A stretch of DNA of 37,458 nucleotides from CAYZSU01 sp964480565 (GCA_964480565.1 CAYZSU010000016.1:1-37458); one strand, 5' to 3'; counted from the stretch's first letter, positions 7,326-16,565 are shown. Notes: generated by a model not told the origin, from the sequence alone. Program-made: numbers and translations.

Positions 7326-9101
7326 TTATTCCCAATCCACAAAACTCTTCAAACGTTTGGCACGGCTGGGATGACGGAGTTTCCGAAGTGCCTTGGCCTC
7401 AATCTGACGAATACGTTCACGCGTAACAGAAAAATCACGCCCCACCTCTTCCAAGGTATGATCTGACTTTTCACCAATTCCAAAGCGCATGCGAAGCACT
7501 TTTTCCTCTCTTGGTGTTAATGTAGATAAAATACTTTGTGTTTGATCCGACAAATTGCGGCTTATCACAGAATCACTGGGTGATAATATGGATTTATCTT
7601 CGATAAAATCACCTAAATGACTATCTTCCTCTTCACCAATGGGTGTCTCTAATGAAATAGGCTCTTTCGCGATTTTCAATACCTTACGCACTTTTTCAAG
7701 AGGCAATTCCATTTTATGCGCAATTTCCTCTGGCGTAGGTTCACGTCCCAAATCCTGCACTAAATAACGTGATGTTCGCACTAGCTTATTAATTGTCTCA
7801 ATCATATGCACAGGAATACGAATCGTTCGCGCCTGATCTGCAATGGCACGAGTAATTGCCTGCCGAATCCACCATGTGGCATAGGTAGAAAACTTATATC
7901 CCCGACGGTATTCAAATTTATCCACAGCTTTCATTAGACCAATATTACCCTCTTGAATTAAATCTAAGAACTGTAAACCACGATTGGTATATTTTTTGGC
8001 AATTGATACTACTAAACGCAAGTTTGCTTCAATCAACTCATTTTTTGCATAATCAGCAAATTGTTCAGCACGCTTAATTTCCTGATAGGTTTTCTTTAAA
8101 TCCTTAACATTTTGCCCAGCTTCTTGCTCAATGGATTTCGTATCGCTTTCCGCTTCTGAATATACTTTAATAATTTCTGCAATATCCTCGCGGGATAATC
8201 CACATTCCTTGACCAATTTTCGACGTTGATAATCATTGCGTTTATATTGACGAACCGTCTCTTTAATCAAATCCAATTCCGTATGTAATTTACGCGCACA
8301 TGATTTAATGACACGGTGGCTTTTATCCACTTGGTCAATTGCCAAATGCATCGCTTCCACAATATCATTCACTGTCTTAGTCGACAAACCAATGTCTTTA
8401 AAACACTCTAACATACTAGTTTTTACATCATCTAACTTCTTAGCCAGTTCTTTCTTTAATTTCTCTGCAACACGCTTTTTTGAGAGTATTGCCAAAGATT
8501 CACGTCGCTGTTTATCCAATGATTTGACTCGACGCATTAATTTTAAAATACGCAAACGCTCTTCTGTTTCGTCAAAATCCTCTAAGGTTTCTTGATCCGC
8601 ATCTTCCATGTCTTTTAAAATAGATATAACGCGTATTTTATTCTTTGATAATAACTCGCCTAAAGACAAAATCTTTTGCACACCTAATGGGCTGGATAAT
8701 AAAATATTGAGCATTTCATTTTGCCCTTGCTCAATACGCTTAGAAATCTCCACTTCACCCTCGCGAGTTAAAAGGGCAACTTGCCCCATTTTACGCAAGT
8801 ACATGCGTACAGGATCAATCGAACGCCCTGCATATTCCGGTGTCATGGATACTTCTGACAATGAAGGTGTTCGTGGTTCCATCTTTTTGGTAATCTTTTT
8901 TAAGTTATTACCTTCTTCTTCATTATCAACAACATTGATATCCATATCATCAAACATCGACAATATTTTATCTAAATGATCGGATGAGACCACATCCGAA
9001 GGTAGCGCTTCATTAACTTGCTCAATCGTTAAAAAGCCCTTTGTTTTACCTTCTGCAATTAAATTTTTTACTTCCTTAATATCCGTGGTGTTCTTTGCCA
9101 T
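7326..9101 (-). CDS. rpoD: RNA polymerase primary sigma factor (sigma-70)
   Basis: This 591-residue primary sigma factor directs RNA polymerase to housekeeping promoters. The ATG at 9101 was chosen because GGGAGAA lies just upstream; a start at 9116 lacks one. Region 1.1 occupies roughly residues 5-75. Region 1.2 is DPVRMYLRKMGQVALLTREGE. A long, highly charged insertion of about 230 residues follows. Region 2 begins at NELIEANLRLVVSIAKKY and includes the -10-binding YKFSTYATWWIRQAI. Region 3 is present, and region 4 ends in the helix-turn-helix TLEEVGRDFSVTRERIRQIE. The insertion between 1.2 and 2 is typical of proteobacterial RpoD. It lies 23 bp downstream of dnaG in the classic rpsU-dnaG-rpoD arrangement and has its own terminator. 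Confidence 0.98.
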   Translation of the reverse strand: MAKNTTDIKEVKNLIAEGKTKGFLTIEQVNEALPSDVVSSDHLDKILSMFDDMDINVVDNEEEGNNLKKITKKMEPRTPSLSEVSMTPEYAGRSIDPVRMYLRKMGQVALLTREGEVEISKRIEQGQNEMLNILLSSPLGVQKILSLGELLSKNKIRVISILKDMEDADQETLEDFDETEERLRILKLMRRVKSLDKQRRESLAILSKKRVAEKLKKELAKKLDDVKTSMLECFKDIGLSTKTVNDIVEAMHLAIDQVDKSHRVIKSCARKLHTELDLIKETVRQYKRNDYQRRKLVKECGLSREDIAEIIKVYSEAESDTKSIEQEAGQNVKDLKKTYQEIKRAEQFADYAKNELIEANLRLVVSIAKKYTNRGLQFLDLIQEGNIGLMKAVDKFEYRRGYKFSTYATWWIRQAITRAIADQARTIRIPVHMIETINKLVRTSRYLVQDLGREPTPEEIAHKMELPLEKVRKVLKIAKEPISLETPIGEEEDSHLGDFIEDKSILSPSDSVISRNLSDQTQSILSTLTPREEKVLRMRFGIGEKSDHTLEEVGRDFSVTRERIRQIEAKALRKLRHPSRAKRLKSFVDWE

Positions 9102-9124
9102 TTTATTCTCCCACATTTAATGCA

Positions 9125-10885
9125 CTATGTGCATTTACTCATCAATCCTTGTTTTTCTTGAAGCAATGCTAATAATTGTGATTCATTGCCACACACTTCC
9201 GCTTGGCGGATTTCCTCATTTAATGCTTTTAAGCGTTCTTTTCGAGGCCGATTTTTTATACCAGCAATATAATCATTTATTAGTGCTTGTTTTTCATCAT
9301 CATCAATTACATCTGCTGTCATCGCAGTTTGTCGAATGTAACTCGCTAAATCCGCATCATCAACACATGCAAGCACATCTTCCAATAAAACATGTTTCTT
9401 TTCCTGCCATATACTTACAATCCATCCATATATTTGCTGACTTAGCGTATGTTCAAAGTTTTCTGGCAATAGAGCTGGATATACCGCATTTACCATATCC
9501 AATGAACGAAGTAATTCTTCAATCAATAGTTGATCCACACATTTTGTTTGTTGTGTTGACACTGTTTTTTTCAAAAGAGTAGTTTTAGTCGATTTTGTTT
9601 GTTCACCCATAATTGTGTGAGCAATATCTGCTACAGACATATCCAGTCGACTGGCCAGTGCATTTCGATACACTGTTTGCGCAGCTGATGTATTAAAACG
9701 GCGTAAAATAGGTACTAAAAGTGATAAAGCCTCTAACTTACCCACAGTATCTACGCCCGTGCGAACTAATGTTTCTTCCATATAAAATTCAAAGAGCGAT
9801 TTACCATTGTCCAAACATACCTGCATGGCATCCGAATCATGCGCATTTAAGAATGAATCTGGATCCTCACCACTTGGCAAAAGCGCCACGCGAGGCATCA
9901 CATTTACTGTCATACAAACATCCAGTGCACGCATTGCGGCTTTTCTTCCAGCCTTATCTCCATCAAATAGCAATACTATATTTGATGAATAGCGCATGAG
10001 CAATTTAATCTGCCCATCCGTTAATGCCGTGCCTAATGGAGCTATAGTTTGCATAAATCCATGTTTTTGCATGGCCAAGCAATCCATATAGCCTTCAACC
10101 ACAATCACTTGATTGGTCTTTCGAATACCATCAAATGCTGTATTTAAACCATACACACATTGAGACTTGTTATATAGCCATGAATCCGGTGAATTAATAT
10201 ACTTTGCATCGTCATCATTTGACAATGCGCGTCCACCAAATCCGAGCACTTCATTTCTGGGATTAATGATCGGAAAGATCACACGATCTCTGAAAAAATC
10301 ATAATATCCCCCAGAACTGCGTTGCCGGATCAATCCCATATCGCAAGCAATGGCCATATTAATACCATGCGACTCGAGATATGATGTTAATGTCTCCCAA
10401 TTATTATCGGCAAATCCTAAAAAATGTTGTGTAAAAAATGCATCCGACAGGTGTCTTTTTTTTAAATAGGCATTTGCACCCGCTCCAGCAGAGCTTTTTA
10501 GCTGTTTCCCAAAAAATTGTTTGGCTAATTCATTAATTTTAAGTGCATGCTGTCGCTTTTCATGGCGCTCTTTATCCTTGGCAGATTCATAATCATCCTT
10601 GGGCAATGACACACCCGCTAACTGCGCTAAATATGATACCGCCTCCATGAATTGAATTTTCTCAAAATCCATGACAAATCGAAGAATATCACCACCTGCG
10701 CCACATCCAAAACAGTGAAACATGCGTTTATCATCGGACACAATAAATGATGGTGTTTTTTCCTGATGAAAGGGACATAGTCCCTTGAAATTACGCCCAG
10801 CTTTCTTTAATGAGATGCGTTCGCCAATAAAAGAAACAATTGAAATCCGTTCTTTAAGGTCATCTAGAATTGACTTGCTGATCAT
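9125..10885 (-). CDS. dnaG: DNA primase
   Basis: This 586-residue primase synthesises RNA primers at the replication fork. The N-terminal zinc-binding domain has C37, H40, C58 and C61 (CPFHQEKTPSF and CFGCGAGGD). The central core includes the RNA-polymerase basic motif around SGGYYDFFRDRVIFPI. The TOPRIM catalytic centre has E264 in VVEGYMDCL and the metal-binding DGD at 308-310. The C-terminal region of about 170 residues is the helicase-interacting part and is poorly conserved, as usual. The ATG at 10885 has a weak GGGGTG upstream. It is the second large gene of the rpsU-yqeY-dnaG-rpoD cluster. The 136-bp gap to yqeY contains a GAGGCTGCCCTTAGG motif like those in other intergenic spacers. 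Confidence 0.97.
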   Translation of the reverse strand: MISKSILDDLKERISIVSFIGERISLKKAGRNFKGLCPFHQEKTPSFIVSDDKRMFHCFGCGAGGDILRFVMDFEKIQFMEAVSYLAQLAGVSLPKDDYESAKDKERHEKRQHALKINELAKQFFGKQLKSSAGAGANAYLKKRHLSDAFFTQHFLGFADNNWETLTSYLESHGINMAIACDMGLIRQRSSGGYYDFFRDRVIFPIINPRNEVLGFGGRALSNDDDAKYINSPDSWLYNKSQCVYGLNTAFDGIRKTNQVIVVEGYMDCLAMQKHGFMQTIAPLGTALTDGQIKLLMRYSSNIVLLFDGDKAGRKAAMRALDVCMTVNVMPRVALLPSGEDPDSFLNAHDSDAMQVCLDNGKSLFEFYMEETLVRTGVDTVGKLEALSLLVPILRRFNTSAAQTVYRNALASRLDMSVADIAHTIMGEQTKSTKTTLLKKTVSTQQTKCVDQLLIEELLRSLDMVNAVYPALLPENFEHTLSQQIYGWIVSIWQEKKHVLLEDVLACVDDADLASYIRQTAMTADVIDDDEKQALINDYIAGIKNRPRKERLKALNEEIRQAEVCGNESQLLALLQEKQGLMSKCT

Positions 10886-11021
10886 AAGCCATACACCCCA
10901 AATTGTATAAAGAGGCTGCCCTTAGGAAGGCCCATTATTGTGTTTTCTGCTACACTCAAAAAGTCATTGCTGTACTTTTTAATGATCCCTTGGCCCATGA
11001 CTTTGTAGACAAACCCAATAA

Positions 11022-11468
11022 TTACGATGTTAATTTTGTTCGAACCAATGTACTAACCAATTTTCCATCAGCACGTCCATTGACCTTTGGCATTATTTGC
11101 TTCATTACCGCACCCATCGCTGCCATACCATTTACCTGAAGATGCTCAATCGCAGTATCAATAATATCTTCAATCTCCGATTGGCTCAATTCCTCTGGTA
11201 AATACCCTTGAATAATAGTCAATTGCCCCACTTCTTTGGCCACAAGGTCATCACGACTCGCTGTTTCATATATAGCAATTGATTCTTTTAGCTGTTTTGC
11301 CATAGACGATAATATGACAATTTCATCATTTGAACTTAATGCCGCTTTACTATCGATTTCACGATTTTTAAGCGATGATAAAATAAGCCGTAAAGTACCA
11401 ACAACCGCACTATCTTTTTGCTTCATAGCTGTTTTCAAATCAGCCATAATACGGTTTTTTAAATCCAT
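11022..11468 (-). CDS. yqeY: GatB/YqeY domain protein
   Basis: This 148-residue cytoplasmic protein is of the YqeY family. It shares an all-helical domain with the C-terminus of the tRNA amidotransferase subunit GatB. Diagnostic features are the start MDLKNRIMADLKTAMKQKD, LRLILSSLKNREID, the IIQGYLPEELSQSEIEDII segment, and MGAVMKQIMPKVNGRADG near the C-terminus. Its molecular function is not established; tRNA binding is suspected from the GatB relationship. The ATG at 11468 has AAGGAA seven bases upstream. Its position between rpsU and dnaG is the usual one for this family. The 217-bp gap to rpsU holds a terminator-like hairpin (11627-11653) and no gene. Confidence 0.93.
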   Translation of the reverse strand: MDLKNRIMADLKTAMKQKDSAVVGTLRLILSSLKNREIDSKAALSSNDEIVILSSMAKQLKESIAIYETASRDDLVAKEVGQLTIIQGYLPEELSQSEIEDIIDTAIEHLQVNGMAAMGAVMKQIMPKVNGRADGKLVSTLVRTKLTS

Positions 11469-11626
11469 AACATTCCTTTTGAATATGTCTTGTAATGACT
11501 ACCATTACAAAAAAATGCCCATTTACAGCATTGTTTAGCAAATTTAATTCAGCACCATAGTCTTATGGCCCTTGCCCTCACTAAATTTGCCATGCAATTT
11601 GTATCTGAGCATTCTTACGCAACCCC

Positions 11627-11653
11627 AAAACTGTCTATATTGCAGACAGTTTT
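11627..11653 (-). terminator. Terminator/attenuating hairpin after rpsU
   Basis: A perfect 10-bp stem AAAACTGTCT/AGACAGTTTT with a seven-base loop lies 33 bp after the rpsU stop codon. The U-tract on the minus strand has only four Us before GGGG. Termination is probably partial, allowing some read-through into yqeY-dnaG-rpoD. Confidence 0.7.
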
Positions 11654-11685
11654 GTAATAATTAATATTGTCATGAATACTAGCAA

Positions 11686-11871
11686 TTAGCGAAATGTTTT
11701 TCTGCGCTTTTTATCCGCAGCGGCTTGCTTTTTCTTGCGACGGATCGATGGTTTCTCGTAAAATTCGCGTTTGCGAAGTTCGGATAGAATCCCAGCTTTT
11801 TCACATTGCTTCTTAAAACGTCGAAGCGCTTGCTCAAAGGATTCATTATCCCTAACTTTAACTCCTGGCAT
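11686..11871 (-). CDS. rpsU: 30S ribosomal protein S21
   Basis: This 61-residue basic protein belongs to the small ribosomal subunit and assists early mRNA binding. The family pattern is clear: PGVKVRDNESFEQALRRFKK, CEKAGIL, then a helical LRKREFYEKPSIRRKKKQAA tail. The ATG at 11871 has AAGGTGG ten bases upstream. Upstream in-frame codons to 11946 would add an unrelated N-terminus and were rejected. It is the promoter-proximal gene of the macromolecular-synthesis cluster. Confidence 0.96.
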   Translation of the reverse strand: MPGVKVRDNESFEQALRRFKKQCEKAGILSELRKREFYEKPSIRRKKKQAAADKKRRKTFR

Positions 11872-12000
11872 AAGTATCACCACCTTCCGAATAGATTTTC
11901 TCTGAAAAGAATTGGCCGCTTTTAGCAAATCCAACATCAAAGTCAAGCTAAAACACTGTTTAAAGAATTTTAATCAATATAGCCCTTACTTTTCCATATT

Positions 12001-12036
12001 GAGTTGTCCTTAAAATACCTATTTTGATGGCAGCTC
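12001..12036. repeat. Short hairpin of the dispersed intergenic motif
   Basis: Arms GAGTTGTCCTTAAAATA (12001-12017) and TATTTTGATGGCAGCTC (12020-12036) pair at about 13 of 17 positions. Their ends resemble those of the element at 4499-4617, as if the middle had been deleted. It lies between rpsU and the DUF362 gene. Confidence 0.5.
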
Positions 12037-12069
12037 CACAATTCCATTGACATAAAAAAACCACCGATT

Positions 12070-13137
12070 ATGAACGCATCCATGTCAACAACTTCACCTG
12101 TTTATTTTTTACCCTGGAATATGCGGGATCAATTGCCTCAATTTATTTATGATCAGTCGCTATTGTCCCAATTTTCAAAAAAACAAATGATCGCATTAAA
12201 GATTCATTTTGGCGAACGCGGTGGCAATGGACATGTCAAACCTGCATCGATTAAACCCATCATCAAACACCTACTTAAGCAAAAAACACGGCCCTTTTTA
12301 ACCGATACCAACACCATTTATAGCGGTCCAAGAAAGGATGCATTGGGGCATCTCTATGTGGCGGCTCAACATGGTTATTCGCTTAACCGCGTACAAGTGC
12401 CCATCATTATTGCGGATGGACTGACAGGCAATGATTATATTTCCGTTGATATTAATAAACCACATATTGCATCCGCAATGATTGGCGCTGGTATCGCACA
12501 TAGCCCTGCCATGATTGCTATTTCGCATTTTAAAGGCCATGTATTGGGCGGATTTGGCGGCGCAATAAAAAATCTGGGCATGGGCTGTGCCTCCAGGCAG
12601 GGCAAGTTTCAGATGCACTCCAATACACCGCCAAATGTACATGCGGCCAATTGCAGTCATTGCAATCAATGTATCTCCCACTGTGCGCATCAGGCATTAT
12701 CATTTACCGAGGATCTGATCACATTGGATAGAGCCGCATGCGTTGGTTGTGGGGAATGCGTCTCCCACTGTCCAAGCGATGCACTATCACTACTCTGGAG
12801 CGAAGATGCCATGCGCGTGCAGGAAAAATACTGCGAATATGCATTTGCAGCAATTCAAAATAAAACAACGTTTTATTTTAATTTTTTAAATCATATTACA
12901 GAAAATTGTGACTGTCGCGGACTTAAGGAAACACCGCTATGCCCGGACATCGGCATACTCGCATCGCCCGATCCAGTGGCCATTGATCAAGCCTGTTTTG
13001 ACATGGTGTGCAATCAACACGGCGACATATTTAAACAAGTACATCCTCATACAAACCCAGCTCATCAGCTTGACTATGCCAGGCAAATCGGTTTAGGACA
13101 ATGCAACTACAATTTAATCCCATGGAGTCCAAAATGA
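12070..13137 (+). CDS. DUF362 domain iron-sulfur protein
   Basis: This 355-residue cytoplasmic protein combines a DUF362 fold with an inserted ferredoxin domain. DUF362 signatures are LKIHFGERGGNGHVKP, FLTDTNTIYSGPRKD, ISHFKGHVLGGFGGAIKNLGMGC and a C-terminal ASPDPVAIDQACFDM. The two [4Fe-4S] motifs, around residues 197-240, are CSHCNQCISHC and CVGCGECVSHCP. The family is uncharacterised; a redox or electron-transfer role is inferred from the clusters. The start is the ATG at 12070; ATG at 12082 is an alternative. Its stop codon overlaps the start of the DUF4438 gene as ATGA, so the two are translationally coupled. Confidence 0.88.
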   Translation: MNASMSTTSPVYFLPWNMRDQLPQFIYDQSLLSQFSKKQMIALKIHFGERGGNGHVKPASIKPIIKHLLKQKTRPFLTDTNTIYSGPRKDALGHLYVAAQHGYSLNRVQVPIIIADGLTGNDYISVDINKPHIASAMIGAGIAHSPAMIAISHFKGHVLGGFGGAIKNLGMGCASRQGKFQMHSNTPPNVHAANCSHCNQCISHCAHQALSFTEDLITLDRAACVGCGECVSHCPSDALSLLWSEDAMRVQEKYCEYAFAAIQNKTTFYFNFLNHITENCDCRGLKETPLCPDIGILASPDPVAIDQACFDMVCNQHGDIFKQVHPHTNPAHQLDYARQIGLGQCNYNLIPWSPK

Positions 13138-14024
13138 CATTACAAACCAATGAATCCCATTTAGTTCAAATTGCTGTGGAGGGGAAAGTTGCCCCAGCAC
13201 TGTATTATTCCAATGAAGCCACACATGATGGACAAATTAAAAATGTCCCGTGTTTGGGTGGCATCACCTATAATGTAAAAATAGGTCATAGCGCCTATGG
13301 ATGGATTGCCGATCATGTCGAACCTGGGGTAAGTAGCATTCACGATGCCAAAGATCGCCGCAGTCGCCCCAATCAAGGATTTAACTTTCTATCCTGCATT
13401 GGCAATGAAGTCATTGTACTCAGCGGCAAAGCCAAAGGGGATAAAGGCATTGTTACAGGCACGCATGGTGGCGTGGAGCATGTGATCATTGATTTTGCAG
13501 ATGACACACTCGATAAACTCAGTAATGATGATAAATTTCAGATTCGTGGATATGGGCAAGGATTAATGCTGATCGATTATCCAAATACTCACCTATTATC
13601 CATCGCACCCACATTATTTGCCAAATTACCTATTCGAACATCTTCAAAAAAACAGACATTGGATATAGATGTCGCAGCTATTGTTCCATCACAGCTCATG
13701 GGCTCTGGTGTTGGTGCCTCCTGTGCATATACGGGTGATATTGATTTAATTACATCAGACAAAGACATTTTAGCCACGCATCATTTGGATACTTTAAAGC
13801 TAGGCGATATTGTGGCCATCCAAGATTGGGACGCAAGCTATGGATGGACATATCGCGAAAAAGCAATTAGCATTGGCATTGTCATTCACGGTGATTCCTA
13901 TCTATCCGGCCATGGTCCTGGTATTGCCACGATCATGACCAGCGCAACAGGTGATATTAATCCACACATTGTATCTGAGATGAATATTGGCAAACTATTA
14001 TCTATCGGTACGTATCGCGGTTAA
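13134..14024 (+). CDS. DUF4438 family protein
   Basis: This 296-residue protein of unknown function matches DUF4438 as I know it from anaerobic bacteria. Hallmarks are HDGQIKNVPCLGGITYNVKIGHSA, DHVEPGVS, a central GKAKGDKGIVTGTHGGVEHVI, the stretch LMGSGVGA, and an ending with GDIVAIQDWDASYGW and HGPGIATIMTS. The repeated glycine turns suggest a beta-rich fold. The ATG at 13134 forms an ATGA overlap with the upstream stop, and GGAG lies seven bases before it; more upstream starts are less likely. The last 27 bp overlap the convergent DUF4143 ATPase gene. The coupling to DUF362 suggests that the two proteins act together. Confidence 0.83.
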   Translation: MTLQTNESHLVQIAVEGKVAPALYYSNEATHDGQIKNVPCLGGITYNVKIGHSAYGWIADHVEPGVSSIHDAKDRRSRPNQGFNFLSCIGNEVIVLSGKAKGDKGIVTGTHGGVEHVIIDFADDTLDKLSNDDKFQIRGYGQGLMLIDYPNTHLLSIAPTLFAKLPIRTSSKKQTLDIDVAAIVPSQLMGSGVGASCAYTGDIDLITSDKDILATHHLDTLKLGDIVAIQDWDASYGWTYREKAISIGIVIHGDSYLSGHGPGIATIMTSATGDINPHIVSEMNIGKLLSIGTYRG

Positions 14025-15191
14025 GTCATCAAGAAGTGACAATTTTTCTACCGCATCAATTACGATTTTTTGCTGAGCTGGATATGTATCGAATAAATGC
14101 TGTTGCTTATCATTTAATTCGCTATAAAATTTACTCTCGATCAGCACATTACTCTTTGTAATAAAGTCGATTTCAATGCCATTTTCATAGAGATAATATA
14201 TATCCTGATGATTTCGCAGCAATAGATATATATAGTTTTCAAAATAGCTGCCCAAATCACGCGTCCCCATAAACACATACTTAATCCCTAAGTCCGCTGC
14301 ATATACCTTTTTTGGGGATAGCAATATCTGATTTGTTTTACCAAATCGGGGCACAAGATAAATTAAGTAAGTCGATTCAAATAGTGACAAATAGCGTTTG
14401 GATGTATCCGCTGATATACTCAGGATATTTGCAACTTTATTAATACTAACCTGCTTTCCACTGCGCTCCATTAACAATGTAAAATAATCCCGCAACACAT
14501 GAACATTGCGAATACCATGAAATGCCGCAATATCCTTTTGAATGATATCGTCAACTAGAGCCATCATGTATTCACGGCTCGGATGCATGATATTTTCAGG
14601 CATACCACCGCTTTGACAGTAGTCCAGAAAGTAGGATTTGGATAAGGCCTGATCTCGCTTCTTTATAACAATATCCATAAATGACAAATATTCATCAAAC
14701 ATCAGTGGCTTTACTTCTAAAACAATCGATCGACCTGTTAAGCTCGCCTTTTTATCCGTCATCATGGATGTTGACGATGATGCAATCATGATTTTTGCAT
14801 GCTGATTATCATAGACATTTTTTAATTGAATATGAAAGTCCGATTTATATGTAATTTCATCCAAGAATAAAAAAACCTGTTCTGAAAATGGAATTTTATG
14901 TAGTCGCCGAAACTCAGCAATAATGTCCAAAATAGTATATTTTTGCAGCAAATAATCATCTAAACTGACATAGAGAATATGTTTAGCCAATGTACCTGCC
15001 CGAATTAGTTCATCTATAATGAGCTTCATCAGCGATGTCTTACCCACACGACGCAAACCTGTTAAGGCGACAATTTGCTTGTTTGTAAGATAATGACGAA
15101 TTTGTCTTAAATAGGCATGTCGCGGCTTGATATTGCGAAAATCATGATTTTCTTCCCACCAGGGATTATATTGATATAATAGTGTATCCAC
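13998..15191 (-). CDS. DUF4143-type AAA ATPase (A)
   Basis: Starting at the GTG at 15191 gives 397 residues beginning (M)DTLLYQYNPWWEE, an N-terminus typical of this family. A TTG start at 15272 would run the coding frame through the promoter palindromes. Domains: Walker A GLRRVGKTS, Walker B VFLFLDEI, sensor segment IMIASSS, a winged-helix-like ISINKVANILSISADTSKRY motif, and the C-terminal DUF4143 nuclease-like core EIDFI...LIESKF, where the D and ExK of PD-(D/E)XK are intact. The family (COG1373) has no established function. No Shine-Dalgarno is present, and the -10 box ends six bases before GTG, suggesting leaderless mRNA. It converges with, and overlaps by 27 bp, the DUF4438 gene. Confidence 0.85.
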   Translation of the reverse strand: MDTLLYQYNPWWEENHDFRNIKPRHAYLRQIRHYLTNKQIVALTGLRRVGKTSLMKLIIDELIRAGTLAKHILYVSLDDYLLQKYTILDIIAEFRRLHKIPFSEQVFLFLDEITYKSDFHIQLKNVYDNQHAKIMIASSSTSMMTDKKASLTGRSIVLEVKPLMFDEYLSFMDIVIKKRDQALSKSYFLDYCQSGGMPENIMHPSREYMMALVDDIIQKDIAAFHGIRNVHVLRDYFTLLMERSGKQVSINKVANILSISADTSKRYLSLFESTYLIYLVPRFGKTNQILLSPKKVYAADLGIKYVFMGTRDLGSYFENYIYLLLRNHQDIYYLYENGIEIDFITKSNVLIESKFYSELNDKQQHLFDTYPAQQKIVIDAVEKLSLLDDLTAIRTDR

Positions 15192-15197
15192 ATACGA

Positions 15198-15247
15198 ACT
15201 ATACGATACTATCGTATATAAATCAATGTATTTATACGATAGTATCG
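15198..15247 (-). promoter_or_regulatory. Promoter with paired palindromic operators for ATPase A
   Basis: On the minus strand, -35 TTGATT (15221-15226) and -10 TATAGT (15198-15203) are separated by 17 bp. The spacer holds most of a perfect 17-bp palindrome, ATACGATA-C-TATCGTAT (15201-15217). A second, partly degenerate copy (15233-15247) lies upstream of the -35. The matching sequence TATCGTATA recurs at exactly 33 bp. The arrangement is that of an autorepressor binding on the same face of the helix. Confidence 0.75.
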
Positions 15248-15388
15248 AGGAACTATCCTTAGGAGTATTCAAAAATATTTTGAAATTGCTTGGGCCTATC
15301 TAAAGTTTTAAGGCATCAATGGGCATTCCCCTTATTGCAGGATACCGGCTCATGGGCCAACATGATACTATTTCAAGCTATATATTTA

Positions 15389-16561
15389 TTAACTGTTTTC
15401 ATGATTATTCCCCTTAATAATATTTTCCATATCATTCCATAGGCTAATAGAAAAAAGTGAGTCTGGACTCTCAATGGATATATTATCTTTTGTATATGGC
15501 CTTGAAATATCGGCCACCACTTGCACGGAGCGCTGTGGATTAAGTCGTTGTGCATAGTATTTCAAGTGGCGCGATGGACTGTCATCGCCATATTTCGCTT
15601 CAATTAATTCCTGCAAAATACCATCACGCACTATTGCAAAATCTACTTCGCGACCTTCCTTATCCCGAATATAGCGCAACTCATACCGATATCCGTTATA
15701 ATCTTCCATAAAATGAAGGCGCTTTAATAGCGTTGTCGCAATCAAATTCTCAAATATGGCGCCTTTATCGCCAATCACATCGCCATTATCAAAAAAATAT
15801 ACTTTTGGTGGTTTTTGAATTGCTCGCGGCAGGGATTTTGTATAAGGCTTGACCAAAAAAATCAGATACATATTTTCCAATACAGTCAACCATGATTTAA
15901 CTGTATTTGGCGATACCTGCAAATCATTCGCTAAGTTGGAAATCACAACAGGACTGCCCACGCGCGTGCGAAGCAAGTCAATAAGCAGGTTAATATGCGA
16001 AATATGGCGAATGGATTCCAAATCACGAATATCCTCTCGAACAATGCGATCCAATCGCTCACGCCGCCAGCGCCTAGCCAGACGTTCATCGCCAGAAAGA
16101 AATGTTTCTGGAAATCCTCCGACCGTCATCAGCCGGTTGAATCCATCCGCATAGTTTATACCGTTTGGCAATTCGTCCAATGTAAATGGATGAAGTCGCC
16201 AATAATGATAGCGCCCCAGCATTGAATCGCCGCCACGCTGATATACATCCAACCGCGCAGATCCTGTGACTAAAATAGAGTGATCATCCCCTTGAATATC
16301 ATAAATGCCTTTTAGCCAATTTTTCCAGTTCTGAAACTTATGAATTTCATCAAATACCAACAATTGATCGGATTTTGACCATTTTTTAGCTAGAATAGCC
16401 TGACGATGCTCATCAAAATCCCAGTTAAAATACTGTCCTGATGAAAAATCATTCTTCAGAACATGCTGAGACATGGTTGTTTTGCCAACCTGCCTCGGAC
16501 CACCGATAAAAACCATTTTCTGGGATAAATCCGATTGGATGAATCGTTCAAGATATCGCAT
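15389..16561 (-). CDS. DUF4143-type AAA ATPase (B)
   Basis: This 390-residue protein begins MRYLERFIQSDLSQKMVFI and proceeds to Walker A GGPRQVGKTTMS, Walker B LLVFDEI, and sensor ILVTGSARLD. The next part includes FTLDELPNG and VGGFPETFLSG, and a winged-helix-like segment VVISNLANDLQVSPNTVKSW. The C-terminal DUF4143 core GREVDFAIV...ELIEAKYG has intact D and ExK residues. Homologues are abundant in anaerobes, their function is unknown, and they often occur in many divergent copies. The ATG at 16561 lies six bases after a -10 hexamer, with no Shine-Dalgarno. It is separated from ATPase A by 198 bp and has its own promoter array, so the two are independent units. Confidence 0.9.
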   Translation of the reverse strand: MRYLERFIQSDLSQKMVFIGGPRQVGKTTMSQHVLKNDFSSGQYFNWDFDEHRQAILAKKWSKSDQLLVFDEIHKFQNWKNWLKGIYDIQGDDHSILVTGSARLDVYQRGGDSMLGRYHYWRLHPFTLDELPNGINYADGFNRLMTVGGFPETFLSGDERLARRWRRERLDRIVREDIRDLESIRHISHINLLIDLLRTRVGSPVVISNLANDLQVSPNTVKSWLTVLENMYLIFLVKPYTKSLPRAIQKPPKVYFFDNGDVIGDKGAIFENLIATTLLKRLHFMEDYNGYRYELRYIRDKEGREVDFAIVRDGILQELIEAKYGDDSPSRHLKYYAQRLNPQRSVQVVADISRPYTKDNISIESPDSLFSISLWNDMENIIKGNNHENS

Positions 16562-16565
16562 ATGA

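Noticed and set aside
11491..11509. Hairpin TGTAATG/CATTACA upstream of yqeY as a terminator
   Set aside because: The T-run precedes rather than follows the stem in either useful direction; probably not a terminator.
15192..15272. N-terminal extension of ATPase A from the TTG at 15272
   Set aside because: The extra residues are encoded by the promoter and palindromes, and the family N-terminus fits the GTG at 15191.
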